Source of the DNA: Gentiana macrophylla
Taxonomy: Eukaryota > Streptophyta > Magnoliopsida > Gentianales > Gentianaceae
Direction: 5' to 3'
Assembly: GCA_026214975.1 (NCBI GenBank)
Contig: CM047810.1
Coordinates: 92,892,316-92,956,315 of the forward strand
DNA length: 64,000 nucleotides
This document shows positions 45,841 to 56,258 of this stretch, piece by piece; the stretch's first letter is position 1, and every line of letters begins with the position of its first letter. The notes beneath the pieces were generated by a model. It was not told where the DNA came from and searched no databases. It worked only from the letters and a program-made list of their open reading frames with translations. Position numbers and translations under genes: made by a program.

Positions 45841-46140
45841 CTACTACGGCGGATTGGATGCTTCCAAATTCAGATACAAAGTCTATTCTTCAATGTTGGG
45901 TGAAAATATGGGATCAACCGCGGACTCTGAGTTCACATGTGAAGGTGAAAGTGGCTTTTCCTTTCATGGTTCTCATGAAAATCATGCATCTACAAATCCA
46001 ACTTATAGATATGGCCCATAAGATCATCACACAGATCATGTTGATGATCAAACAAGTAGATCATAGGCAATGTGTGAGCAACAAATGAGCTCAAATGGTG
46101 TTGGGTACCTACTTGAAATAATGGCTTCTACGGGTTCTAG
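45841..46140 (+). pseudogene. Exon-like fragment of unknown origin in element I
   Basis: After a possible splice acceptor (TTGATCCTGTAG, ending 45840), one frame reads YYGGLDASKFRYKVYSSMLG, then ENMGSTADSEFTCEGESGFS and STNPTYRYGP. After two stops it reads AMCEQQMSSNGVGYLLEIMA. Composition and phase look protein-like, unlike the surrounding minisatellite. I do not recognise the family; it may belong to the same captured gene as 45310-45425. Confidence 0.4.
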
Positions 46141-46324
46141 GGTGGTTTAATGCCCTATCTTTGAATATTGATACAATTAGAAGTGGTGATTTTCCACACA
46201 ATTGGGAGAAAGCGAGGCAAAGCCACACTCGGGGAAAAACCACAAGCGGTTTTGAAATTATTACACTTGTTGTTACATCTTATGTTTGTGTTGTAACATT
46301 CTGACATTGACTATATGTTTGAAT

Positions 46325-46405
46325 TGATGCAATGACATTGATGTCACTGCATATACAATTAAAGAATTGATGCAGTGACATTGATGTCACTGCATATACA
46401 ATTTG
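46325..46405. repeat. Tandem pair of about 45-bp units with palindrome TGCAGTGACATTGATGTCACTGCA
   Basis: GAATTGATGCA(A/G)TGACATTGATGTCACTGCATATACAATT occurs twice in a row. The half-palindrome GTCACTGCAT is the root word of the nearby minisatellite. Confidence 0.75.
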
Positions 46406-46440
46406 ATACACAAATTTGGTAACTTTGTAAAATAAGTGTA

Positions 46441-46665
46441 GTGTCATTCACATTCGGGGTGTACTCGAGCCGAGTCGATACTCCATTGGGCTCAAGCTTG
46501 ACTCGAATAAAAAATTTTGGGCTCGATCGAGCCATAAAAACGCAAGATCGAACTCGACTAGATAAATGCTCGATCTAGCTCTACTTGGCTCGTAAGCTAG
46601 ATTATTTTCTTAGGAATCATTTAATTTTTAATAAAATATAACAAGATCGAGCTTACGAGCCGGCT
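46441..46665. repeat. Direct repeat pair inside I (copy 1; copy 2 at 46893-47117) with hairpin-forming end
   Basis: About 220 bp of TCGAGC-rich sequence (GTGTACTCGAGCCGAGTCGA ... GGCTCGATCGAGCC). In copy 2, ACTCGGCTCGTAAGCTCGAT (47035-47054) is a perfect 20-bp inverted match to 47098-47117. Each copy follows GTGTCATTCAC, so minisatellite and module were duplicated together. Confidence 0.8.
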
Positions 46666-47117
46666 TATCAATGCATTGGGGTGGTCAATGCATCGCGGTG
46701 GTCACTGCATTGCGGTGTCTCTATATCGGGGGTGGCCACTGCATCGTGGTGTCTCGCATCGCAGTGTCACTGCATAAAATGTTGATTTCATTGCATATTT
46801 GATTGCCGATGTCACTCTATAAATTGTTGATGTAACGCATATATGATTGCCAATGTCACTGCATAAAATGTTGATATCACTGCATCGCGGTGGTGTCATT
46901 CACGTTAGGGGTGTACTCAAGCCAAGTCGATACTCCCTAGGGCTCAAGCTCGACTCGACTAAAAAATTTTGGGCTCGATCGAGCCATAAAAAGGCAAGAT
47001 CAAACTCGACTCGCTAAATTCTCGATCTAGCTCGACTCGGCTCGTAAGCTCGATTATTTTCTTAGGATTCATTTAATTTTTCATAAAATATAACAAGATC
47101 GAGCTTACGAGCCGAGT

Positions 47118-48935
47118 GGTCAATGCATTGGGGTGGTCAATGCATCACGGTGGTTAGTGCATCGGGTGGTAAATGTATCACGATGGTCAATACGCCGGGG
47201 TGGTCAAGACATTGGGTTGGTCATTGCATCGCGGTGGTGAATGCATTGGGGGTGGTCAATGTATCGCGATGGGTCAATTTATCGTGGTGGTCAAGACATT
47301 GGCTTGGTCATTGCATCGCTGAGGTCAATCGCGGTGGTGAATGCATTGCGGTGTCTCTGCATCGCGGCGTCTCTGCATCGGGGTTGGTCACTGCATCGCG
47401 GTGTCTCTACATCGGGGTGGTCAGCAGATCGCGGTGGTCAATGGATGCAGGGTGGTCAATACATCGCGGTGTCACTTCATCGTCGGCGTCTCTGCATCTA
47501 AGCTCTGCGCATCGTAGTGTCTACATTGGGGTGGTCATTTGCATCGCGATGTCTCGCATCGAGGTGTCATTTGCATCGCGGTGTCTCGCATTGCGGTGTC
47601 ACTTCATCGTGGTGTCTCTCTGCATCATTTGTCTCTGCATTACGGTGTCACTTAATTGCGGTGTCTCTGCATTGTGGTGTCACTTCATCGCGGTGTCTCT
47701 GCAATGCGGTGTCACTTCATCTCGGTGTCTCTGCATCATGGTGTCTCTGTATCGCGGTGTCTCTTAATCGAGATGTCTCTGCATCACGGTGTCTCTGCAT
47801 CGTCAAATGTTATAACATTGCGATGTCTCCGCATCGCGGTGTCTCTGCATCATCAAATGTTATAACATCGCGTGTCTCTGCATCGTCAAATGTTATAACA
47901 TCGCGGTGTCTCTGCATCGGGGGGTGGTCACTGCATCCGGTGTCTCTACATCGGGGGTGGTAACTGCATCGCGGTGTCACATCGCGATGGTCACTGCATC
48001 ACGCTGTCTCTTCATCGCGATGTCTCTACATCGCGGTTGTCAGTGCATCGCGGTGGTCTCAACATCACGGTGCCACTTCATCGCGGTGTCTTTGCATCGT
48101 CAAATGTTATACCATCGTGATGTCTATGCATTGCGGTGTCTCTGCATTGGGGGTGGTCATTGCATCGCGGTGTCTTTGCATCGATGTGTCTCTGTATCAC
48201 GGTGTCTCTGCATCGTCAAATGTTATACCATCGTGATGTCTCTGCATCGCGGTGTCTGTGCATTGAGGGTGGTCATTGCATCGATGTGTCTCTGGATCGC
48301 GGTGACTCTACACCACGGTGTCTCTGCATCGCGGTGTCACTTCATCGTATTGCCTCTCGTGCATCATGGGTATATCGCATCACGGTTTCACTTCATCACC
48401 GTGTCTCTGCAATGCGGTGTCACTTCATTGCGGTGTCCCTACATCGCGGTGTCACTTCTTCGCGGTGTCTCTGTATCGTGGTGTCACTACATCGTGCTGT
48501 CTCTGCATCGCGGTGTCACTTCATCGTGGTGTCTCTGCATCACCGTGTCACTTCATCGTGATGTCTCTGTATTGCGATGTCTCTGCATCGCAGAGGTTAA
48601 TGAATTGCGGTGGTCACTGCATCGCGGTGGTCAATGCATCGGGTTGGTCACTGCATCACAGTGGTCAATGCGTCGTGCGTCGCGGTGGTCAATGCATCGG
48701 GATGGTCAATGCATCGGGGTAGTCAATGCGTCGCGTTGGTCACTGAATCGCTGTGGTCAATGCATCGCGGTGATCAATGCATCAGGATGGTCAATGCATC
48801 ACAGTGGTCAATGCGTCGTGCGTCGCGGTGGTCAATGCATCGGGGTAGTCAATGCGTCGCGTTGGTCACTGAATCACTGTGGTCAATGCATCGGGTTGTC
48901 ATTGTATCGCGATGGTCAATTCATCGGTATAAAAA
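47118..48935. repeat. Main minisatellite array of I, 16-17-bp units
   Basis: Continuous array of GGTGGTCAATGCATCGC, GGTGTCTCTGCATCGC and GGTGTCACTTCATCGC variants. GGTGGTCAAT units dominate both flanks (47118-47460, 48595-48935) and GGTGTCTCT/GTCACTTCAT units the centre, a mirror-like zoning. CAAATGTTATA(A/C)CATCG inserts recur at 47808, 47859, 47886, 48099 and 48218. Absence of stop codons in the words leaves long open frames (up to 369 codons at 47906-49015) that I regard as spurious. Confidence 0.92.
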
Positions 48936-49434
48936 AAAAAACTGACTTTCAAATCCTGAAAAAAAAAAAAAAAAGCGCTTTTCTGTTTCAAGCGCTGAAA
49001 AAAAAAAAAAAATAACAACAACAACTCAACATTCAGCGCCATATGTATAAAAAAATTAAAAAGATGTGCCAAACATGCGCCTGTTTTTTATTATTGTCTT
49101 TTATTTTATTTTTTCTTCATTAAGGGTATTTGGGTCTATCTTTTTAATTTATGTCCTTATAACCAAATAAGTTTTCTTAGTGTCCTATTTGCCTAATTAA
49201 GTCTGTTTTGTGTCCTTTTGGACCCTTACCCCTTTTTTTTCCCCTTGATACCAATCAACGAGATACTAAATAATTGGCGCTGTGACCAATCAAGATGATT
49301 CGCTTTTTCCAAATCTGCAAGAAGATGATTATGAACCCGGAAAAAAACCGTAACAACAAAGCGGCTAGATACAGAGCGTAACTTGAGTTCAAAGCGATCC
49401 TATAACACATGAATTAAAAAATTTGTCTTAAGCT

Positions 49435-50566
49435 TGTTGGGATAGGTGTATCGTGTGTGGAGTGATTTACGGAACAGATCCGTAATTTACGGAAGAAATT
49501 ACGGAATATTAAAGTAGAAAATAAATATTCGAACATGAGATTATACGCATCAATTAGATCTAAGAAAACAACTATTACCGTGCAGATCTAGCTCGAACAA
49601 TAAACAATAAATAGTACGATGCATAAAACAAATGACTAGAGATCAAACCGAGGCGAGTAGTTACTCTTTCCTTAAGACAAATTGCTCCGGTATGGTGCCC
49701 ACGGTAGTAGCAACTGTCTCCCAAAATACAACGGCTTCACGTCTCGGATTTAGAGGCACTTCAAAAATCCGAGCTCCGGCTAGCTTACTGAGTGCTCCGA
49801 CTTCTCTTCGACTCAATATGTAGATCTATATGACACTCTCTTTGTGGTGGAAAAGACAAGAGAAAACTGAATGAATAAACTTTCATCCATGAGGTTGTTT
49901 ATATAGTGGAGAAGAGGAGCCAATGCTTAAATCTGATTAGCCGGAACACGTCACAAAACTTTTCCCCTTGGAAAAGTTACTAATTTCGAAATTATGCTTA
50001 ATTTTATTTAAAAATTTTGAAATTAATTAAGCTATTTTCGAAAATCAATTCCACACTGTGATTTGTCGGATGACGCATCTCTGAATTCTGATTGGTCGAA
50101 TGACTCAATGAATTGTGATTGGTCGAATTACACAATCACATTCCAAAATTAATTTCATAATGAAATTTTGTCCCCGAGCACGAGCCGAGCCGGACGGCGG
50201 CGGTGCGCGTGTGGAATTATCTAAGTCCTCCCTCCTGCACAAAAGTGCCTTGCCCCTTGGGGCACATCTATAAGAGACACACTAGCTCTTATCACTTGAG
50301 CTCCCAACACTCAAATTTCCAATGTGGGAGAATGGGGTGAGGTCCTCCCTTCAACTCCTATCTCCTACATATTTTTTTACCAACTTTAACCATTAATCTC
50401 TCATTCACCCGATATCCGAATCGAGTGATTCAAAAGCCCATCATCAACTACTCCGTATGGAGTATTTAATGATATCATTAACTCTCGATGACATACATCA
50501 GAGCCTATCCGTAATTAGCGCTAAAGTTGACCATTCAATCCTTCAAAAAAGGCTTTTTCTCCAACA
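49435..50566 (-). repeat. 5' LTR of H (right on plus strand)
   Basis: 1,132 bp, matching 37617-38795 with substitutions and a shortened CG-rich segment; followed by the GGACT duplication. Confidence 0.93.
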
Positions 50567-50571
50567 GGACT

Positions 50572-50990
50572 TGCAAGATTTATACGGTGTATTATAAGTT
50601 ATCATAGCTATGTTAGAAAAAGAATCATTTTTCTACCCTTTTCTAGGTGATGGGCTGATGATTACGATTGGTGTATGGATGCATGGATACTTTTGTTTGG
50701 TATCATATCTACTTACCGAATACTTAAGATACACGTCTAGGGACAAATTTTTGATTTTCCGTATCCTTGCAAACCTATAGCAAACGGTTTAACTGTCCTG
50801 TCACTTATATGGATTGAATGATGTAAGTGGTGTAAAAGCATCATTTGTTAAACACACACATATTACGTCGAGCAAAGGTCTTTCATATTTTGTTGTTAAG
50901 GCGGGGCTGGTTTTATGTATATAAGAATGTGTAAGATTGAGAAACTAAGACAAGAAGAATTAATACTAAGACAATCCCCTTTCATGTTCA
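50572..50990. other. Spacer without recognisable feature
   Basis: AT-rich sequence between H and L; no gene or repeat found. Confidence 0.5.
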
Positions 50991-51668
50991 TGGTTAAAGT
51001 TAATGGGCCAAAGCCCACTAAATTAGATAAGTTGTTGCTTTGATTGATTCCCACATCGAGAATTTTTGTAGCTGTAGCCGACTTAGGTATAATATAAAAT
51101 GTTAGAGGTTGTGGATGATATTTTTAATCTAAAATGGAAAAAAAAGACTAGAAAAAAGATAGTGGTTGAGAAAGAGGAAAAGCGCGTATTATTACATGTG
51201 TTACTACATGTGGTTGTAGCAACATGTAGTAACACATGTAGTAACATGCGCGTTTTTGTCCTTCTCAACCACTATCTTTTTTTCTTGTTATTTTTTCCCA
51301 TTTTGTATCTTATTTTGTCCTTATGGCCCGCCACCCCTAATATAAAATAGGTTTAGCCTATTGTTTTTATGATGTGTCAATTTGTACCAAGGTGCCATTA
51401 AGGTGTGTCGATTTGTGTACCCAATCGAGATAAACTCTCAATTGCCTTGTTTTGTAATCCTCTTCTATAGTAATATTCTCTTTCGTCAGTGGACTAGTCG
51501 GAACATTGTCGGAAACCACGTAAATTTGGTGTTTTGTATTTTTCCTTCCGTTTGTTTATTTTGGGTTACCGTTGTTACGGGTTATCGCTCGGTTTGTTTT
51601 CCTTCCGTTTGTTTATTTTGTGTTACCGTTGTTAAGGGTTATCGCTAGGTTTGTTTTTTTTCCTAACA
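50991..51668 (+). repeat. Left LTR of L, containing a foldback MITE
   Basis: Matches 53146-53271 at its start (GTTAATGGGCCAAAGCCCAC, CCCACATCGAGAATTTTTG). A roughly 57-bp unit ending GGTTATCGCT(C/A)GGTTTG is tandemly duplicated at 51540-51653. The MITE occupies 51101-51338. Confidence 0.85.
51101..51338. mobile_element. Foldback MITE in LTR of L
   Basis: The ends are long inverted repeats (AAAGATAGTGGTTGAGAA, GAGGAAAAGCGCG and inverse) and the centre is itself palindromic (ACATGTAGTAACACATGTAG and inverse). AATATAAAAT is repeated at 51091-51100 and 51339-51348, a 9-10-base duplication; the uninterrupted site is seen in the right LTR near 53240. Non-coding. Possibly Mutator-derived. Confidence 0.82.
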
Positions 51669-51753
51669 AGTTGGTATCAGAGCTGAGGTTATTTCTAAGG
51701 TTTTCCGAGGTTATTTCCGATGTGGTTTTCTGAGATTTTTGAAAATTAGCCAT

Positions 51754-52554
51754 CATGACGGTAACTAAGTATCATTTCGAGAAGTTTGACATAAACGTCA
51801 ACTTATGTGTCAGTTGAAGATGGAGGCTATGCTGATTCAGGAGGGCTTCGATATTAATTGTGCTGCTTGGGAAGGAGAAAAAGCCAGAGAAAATATCAGA
51901 TGAGGAGTTTGCTGGTCTCGAGAAGAAGGCCAGGTCATGTATCATCTTGTGTCTTTCTGATAAGGTTTTAAGAGATGTAGCCAATGAGGTTACTGCTAAG
52001 GATTTGTGGGAAAAATTAAAATCCTTGTATATGAAGAAAATCGTTGAAAATAGGCTTTATTTAAAGCAGATTTTGTATATGCTTTGTATGTCTGAAGGGT
52101 CATATATATTATCGCACTTAGATAAATTTGATTATCTGCTTATGGATTTGAGTAATATAGATGCTAAGATTGATGATGAGGATCTGGCCCTGTTGTTATT
52201 GCATTCGCTTCCTCAGTCGTTTAAGCATTTTAGAGAAACAATGCTTTATGGCAAGGATACTATTTCTTACAAAGAAATTAAGTCGATTTGAAATCGAAAG
52301 AGCAGATTGATAAAAATATAACTGATAGAAGTAATAGTAGTCGATCGGACTCTCTCTTGGTAGTTCGGGCTAGATCAAATAAGAAGGATGCAGAGAGTGA
52401 AAATTATGTTTTGAATCCTAGACATAAAGATTTGACATGCAATTATTGTAAAAAGGTTGGGCATATCAAATCTGATTTCTTTCGTCTTAAGAACAAAGAA
52501 AAGCGTGAACAGAAAAAAAACGTGGTAAAGAGTCTGGGCAGGCCGGTTTCGTAG
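51754..52554 (+). pseudogene. gag: Copia gag of L with zinc knuckle
   Basis: ATG 51754 gives MTVTKYHFEKFDIN; after frame changes, 51860-52291 reads [59 protein letters not shown] and [20 protein letters not shown], a UBN2-type copia gag. 52288-52554 has the knuckle LTCNYCKKVGHIKSDF, where the last Cys of CX2CX4HX4C is Phe, so zinc binding is probably lost. Confidence 0.88.
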
Positions 52555-52604
52555 AAGATGAGAGTGATGGAGAATCTTCTTTGCTGATGATAAATTAAGG
52601 TCTA

Positions 52605-53003
52605 TTGATGAATGGATCTTGGATTCTGGTTGCATGTATGATATGTGTCATAATAGGGATTGGTTTTCCACGTATGATTCAGTTCAAGGTGGAGTTGTTT
52701 CGTTGGGCAATTCTTGCAGATTTGCAAGGTTCTTTGGTATTAGTCTTTGTTAGATTCAAGACTCACGATGGTGTTGTCAGAACACTCAAGAAAGATAGAC
52801 ATATTCCAGATTTGAAGAAAAATATCATCTTATTGGGCGCATTTGAGACTTTTGGATTTAGGTACACCGCTGAAGATGGAGTTCTGAAGCTCATTAAAGG
52901 TGCTCTTATTGTTATGAAAGCTTGTAGGTCCGGTGGTTTGTATGTTTTGAAAGGATCCACAGTTATTGGAAATTCTGCAATCCCTATGTCATCCCGTTCA
53001 TAA
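52605..53003 (+). pseudogene. Copia protease / pre-integrase fragment of L
   Basis: The second frame shows the protease DSG site in the LDSGCMYDMCHNRDWF stretch (about 52620-52665). 52770 onward in the main frame reads VRTLKKDRHIPDLKKNIILL, FETFGFRYTAEDGVLKLIKG and KACRSGGLYVLKGSTV, the segment before integrase. Sequence then jumps to the 3' end, placing the deletion near 53020-53110. Confidence 0.82.
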
Positions 53004-53271
53004 TTAGACATTACGAAACGTCGTCCATTTATTAAGTTCTAGCAGTGCTTGGACTTATTTGTCACAGTTTGAAGACTTTGAAGCTTATGAAGAAAGTGTA
53101 GTATTACTATTTTTGGATGTGGGCATTTGTCCCAAGGTGGAGATTTGTTAAGGTTAATGGGCCAAAGCCCACTAAATTAGCTAAGTTGTTGCTTTGATTG
53201 ATTCCCACATCGAGAATTTTTGCAGTAGCCGACTTAGGTATAATATAAAATAAGTTTAGCCTATTGTTTTT

Positions 53272-54016
53272 AGGGGCATGTGTTTAAGAAGGGTGTTTGA
53301 CAAAAGTTTTTAGCTATATGATTTTTTCGGAACAAGTTCTTGCCTAAAAGACTCTCATCACACATTTACACCTAAGTTGCCCAAAATGCCCCCGAATCCC
53401 AAATTCCCCCAAATCCCTAATTCCACCTTCTAACCTAAAATCCAATTGAAATATAATTGGGGATTTAACCCGACCCGGTCCCTTTAATTTTTGAAAATAC
53501 CCCTGATTATTTTTCCCCCCAAAATCCCCAATCCCCCAACCCTAATTTAACCCACCCGACGTTATATATGATGAAACGAAAATTAAGAAATACAAAACCT
53601 CCATTTCACCCGCCATTCCACCTTCTTCACACCCCCATCTTCTCTCTTGAAGAAGATAGCAAGTTTGAGTTGACGACATCTCGGGTTGATATCATTATAT
53701 AAAAGTACATTGAAGGTGAAACATAAACAAGGACGACGAATTACACTGAAGAACGTGGACGACGAAGAAGTCTGAAGAACGTGGATGACGAAACAACAAT
53801 ACTTAGCAAACAAAGAAGGTATTTATGTTGATTTACTAATTTTTAATTGCGTAGGCTATCATTGTTCTTGAATTAGCAAACAAAGAAGTTGTATTAAGAA
53901 TTGAGAAACATGGCCTTTAAATTTTGATCATGTTCTTTTTTAATCCGTAATTTAATCGTAATCGTTGTATTGAATTGAACTAAAGCATGAAGGCGTGAAG
54001 AAGTTGTTGGTGCGTC
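53272..54016. other. Possible left end and leader of a Mutator-like element
   Basis: Starts GGGGCATGTGTTTAAGAAGG at the break in L's LTR, then C-rich leader-like sequence up to the transposase start. I found no inverted partner further right, so the boundary is uncertain. Confidence 0.35.
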
Positions 54017-54289
54017 ATGGTTAAGGAAGGCTCAGAAGAAGTTTCATTTTATGTTTGTTACCCGGTTGAGGTTGAGAAGAGTGATGATGGTGTTTGGTCG
54101 TGGAAGTACGTAGGATGTGAAACAGACGAAGTGACGACTATTTTAATCGTTCCAAAAAACATTTCATTTGATGGATTGTATGACGAGGTGAAAGAAGAGT
54201 TGGAAATTGATACAAGCTTGTATGATTTTTAGGATGAAAATTATGGGCCCGTTAGTAAAGCTAGACCGATGCTACTTAATGGTGATAAG
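54017..54289 (+). pseudogene. Mutator-like transposase, N-terminal part
   Basis: MVKEGSEEVSFYVCYPVEVE ... TTILIVPKNISFDGLYDEVKEELEIDTSLYDF, and after a stop at 54230 DENYGPVSKARPMLLNGDK. This resembles the PB1-like N-terminal region found on many plant MuDR-type transposases. The frame is cut at 54290 by element G. Catalytic parts appear at 58478-59837. The middle (about 200 residues, including the MuDR DNA-binding zinc region) is missing. Confidence 0.6.
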
Positions 54290-56070
54290 TGATGAGAGCC
54301 AACTTTCCTTCATTTCCTACATGATTCTACCTTTGTTATGACTTACTTGATGCACTTTTGGGGTAGTTGACTGATTTATTAGGCGTTTTCACCATTTCTT
54401 TCACTCCAAGGTCAAAGACGAATTAGTCCTAAAATCTCGTCACTTTTGGTGAATTAATGCATATTTCATACCTATTTTATCTTGCGGGAGTTATGCGTGG
54501 TATTTTTGGTGATGCTTGCAGGATATGGGTTCATTTTGATCCCGGAAAAGCAGGCATTGATGATGGAAAGATGATTTCGAGAGGTGGAAGCATGCATCCG
54601 AAGGTAAAGAGTGAAACGGATCGAGAATCGTTGATGTTATCGTGCTTCTGTGAATTAATCTGCATTTTGAGCTATCATGGAGGCATTTTATGGGAAAGTT
54701 TTCTTCATGAAAGTTGTGGATAATTGAATAAGTTTTCCAATGCAACTTAAATCACCCAAATCGGAGTTGTACATGCAAATATATCGACAACTTACTGAGG
54801 GTGTGCTAAGTTATTGAGGTTCAGTGAATGCATGCGCAAGCATGCTTCTTCCGTGCGCGTGCATGCTTATTCAGTCAGCCGAAGGAGGGGATTTAGCAAT
54901 GTCATGCGCCAGCATGCTCCTAGCATGCGCAAGCATGGTTTTTGGAGAAGAAATTGGCTTTACATTCAGCGTTCTCATGCGCAAGCATGCACACTCCATG
55001 CGCAAGCATGGAGTCAATTTTTCTGATTGGCTGAACCTTTTTTATGTCAGTTTTTGGGTCTATAAAAAGCCAATTAAATCGAATTTTATACTCACTTCTT
55101 CAGAATTTAATTTTTTCTTCAGTTTTTAGGTTTATTTTCTCCAAAACACTCTAGAATTTATTTTTTCTTGCATCCAATTACTTCAAAATTGCTAGGATTG
55201 TTGATTTTTTTTTTGCAAGTTCTTGATTGTGGATCGCTTTCAAACTATTGGTAATTTATTTTTCTTATCTTTTATCATGCTTTCTTCCGTTTCTTTTATG
55301 ATTTCTTGTTTCATTCTTGTTATTATGCGTAGCCACATTTTTGATAGCTAAATTATGTGATAGAACTACGAAATTGATGCCTAAATGATGGTCTAGGGAT
55401 GAGTAGAGCTTAAAAGTTAAATCTTTTGAATTGTTGTGTCCTAAAATTTGATCTCAATGCTTGAATTAATTTGATCACCTAATTCATGATCCTACACACG
55501 AACTCTATAAATGTATTTTGCGAGAGAGTGTGCGAACTAGAGTTTTAGGATTGCCATGCACGAACTAGTCGAGTTTTTCGTAGCCTATTCCTTGGTAATG
55601 TTGTTCTAGCTAAGCCGTGAACTCGGTGGATGCGGAGCGTCTCATAGTTATTAATCATATTAGGTCAATTAAATCCCATAGAGGGGACTGTTGAACCGAA
55701 TATAGGGTAACTAGGTTGTGGTATTAGCGCATAGGGACCAGTTTAGGAGATTGCACCCACAACATATTCATTAGAAACTATTGGTTAGCTGGTAGGTTAA
55801 GGCTCGTCCCTAGTGATTCGGTTAAGGTGTTAAGAGTAGTGTTCTTGATCATAATTTAGCTATTCCTTTATTCATATATTTTAAAGTCATCATTTTTATT
55901 TTCTTAGCTATAGTTAATTACTTCCACCAATATTTGTGAGCCTGAACTATATACAAAAGTGATTGTGGTACTTGACTAATTCCTCGTGGGATACAACCTT
56001 GCTCGCCGTTGTAGTACAACCGACCCGGTACTCTGCCGGTTAAAGTTGGTTGACTATAATTTGGCCATCA
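54290..56070 (+). repeat. 5' LTR of element G
   Basis: 1,781 bp by TG...CA ends and primer-site position. The word CATGC-GCAA-GCATG occurs at 54831-54844, 54924-54937, 54976-54989 and 54997-55010, with a variant at 54903-54916, followed by a TATA box (TATAAAAAG, 55061-55069). Confidence 0.65.
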
Positions 56071-56258
56071 AGTTTTCTGGCGCCGTTGCTGGGGAATCGG
56101 TTGATATCAGAAAATCACTGGAGTATTTAGGATTAGGTCTTTTATTTTTTATTTTTTTTATTTTGATGTTTTGTTGAAGAGTCACACCACCTACTCTGGT
56201 AGTGGTAGTGACTTGATACCTTGATTGTGTTCTTGTTTTTTCCCCCTAAGTCACATAT

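Larger units (their letters stand above)
43045..49232. mobile_element. Element I: DNA transposon (Mutator-like type) with about 120-bp inverted ends, minisatellite-filled
   Basis: 43045-43165 (GGTATTTG..TATAAGGAC..TTAATTAGGCATTTAGGACAC..TTATTTGGTTATAAGGAC) is an inverted, diverged copy of 49110-49232. The longest shared block is CTTATTTGGTTATAAGGACA. T-runs of eight or more flank both sides (43031-43044 and 49233-49240) and may be the target duplication. The interior has no transposase but contains simple-word repeats (43890-45010, 46320-48935) and two exon-like pieces (45310-45425, 45841-46140). Mutator-like is my best guess from the long inverted ends; the TSD cannot be sized in a T-run. 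Confidence 0.7.
37617..50566 (-). mobile_element. Element H: complete Ty1/copia retrotransposon, minus strand, carrying a nested DNA transposon
   Basis: LTRs at 37617-38795 and 49435-50566 (TGTTGG...CCAACA) are flanked by GGACT at 37612-37616 and 50567-50571, a perfect 5-base duplication. A minus-strand polypurine tract (CATTCATGTGGGGGAT, 38811-38796) adjoins the left LTR, so transcription is right to left. Integrase, reverse transcriptase and RNase H are recognisable on the minus strand between 39400 and 41560. Element I (43045-49232) is inserted in the 5' interior. No standard initiator-tRNA primer site adjoins the right LTR. Confidence 0.92.
50991..53271 (+). mobile_element. Element L: Ty1/copia retrotransposon with pol deleted and right LTR truncated
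   Basis: Left LTR 50991-51668, primer site TGGTATCAGAGC (51672-51683), gag, zinc knuckle, protease/pre-integrase fragment, then a purine-rich CCAAGGTGGAGATT and a right LTR from 53146 that matches only the first 126 bases of the left one. Integrase, reverse transcriptase and RNase H are missing, so it is an internal deletion derivative. At 53272 the sequence changes to an unrelated TE-like start. Confidence 0.85.

Noticed and set aside
47118..48935. Regular short repeats resembling a CRISPR array
   Set aside because: Units are degenerate, contiguous and without unique spacers, in a plant-type genome; it is a minisatellite.
47123..49015. Long open frames (up to 369 codons) rich in SLHRGVSAS-type repeats
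   Set aside because: They are translations of the 16-17-bp minisatellite, open in all three plus-strand frames because the words contain no stop codon. There is no conserved domain.
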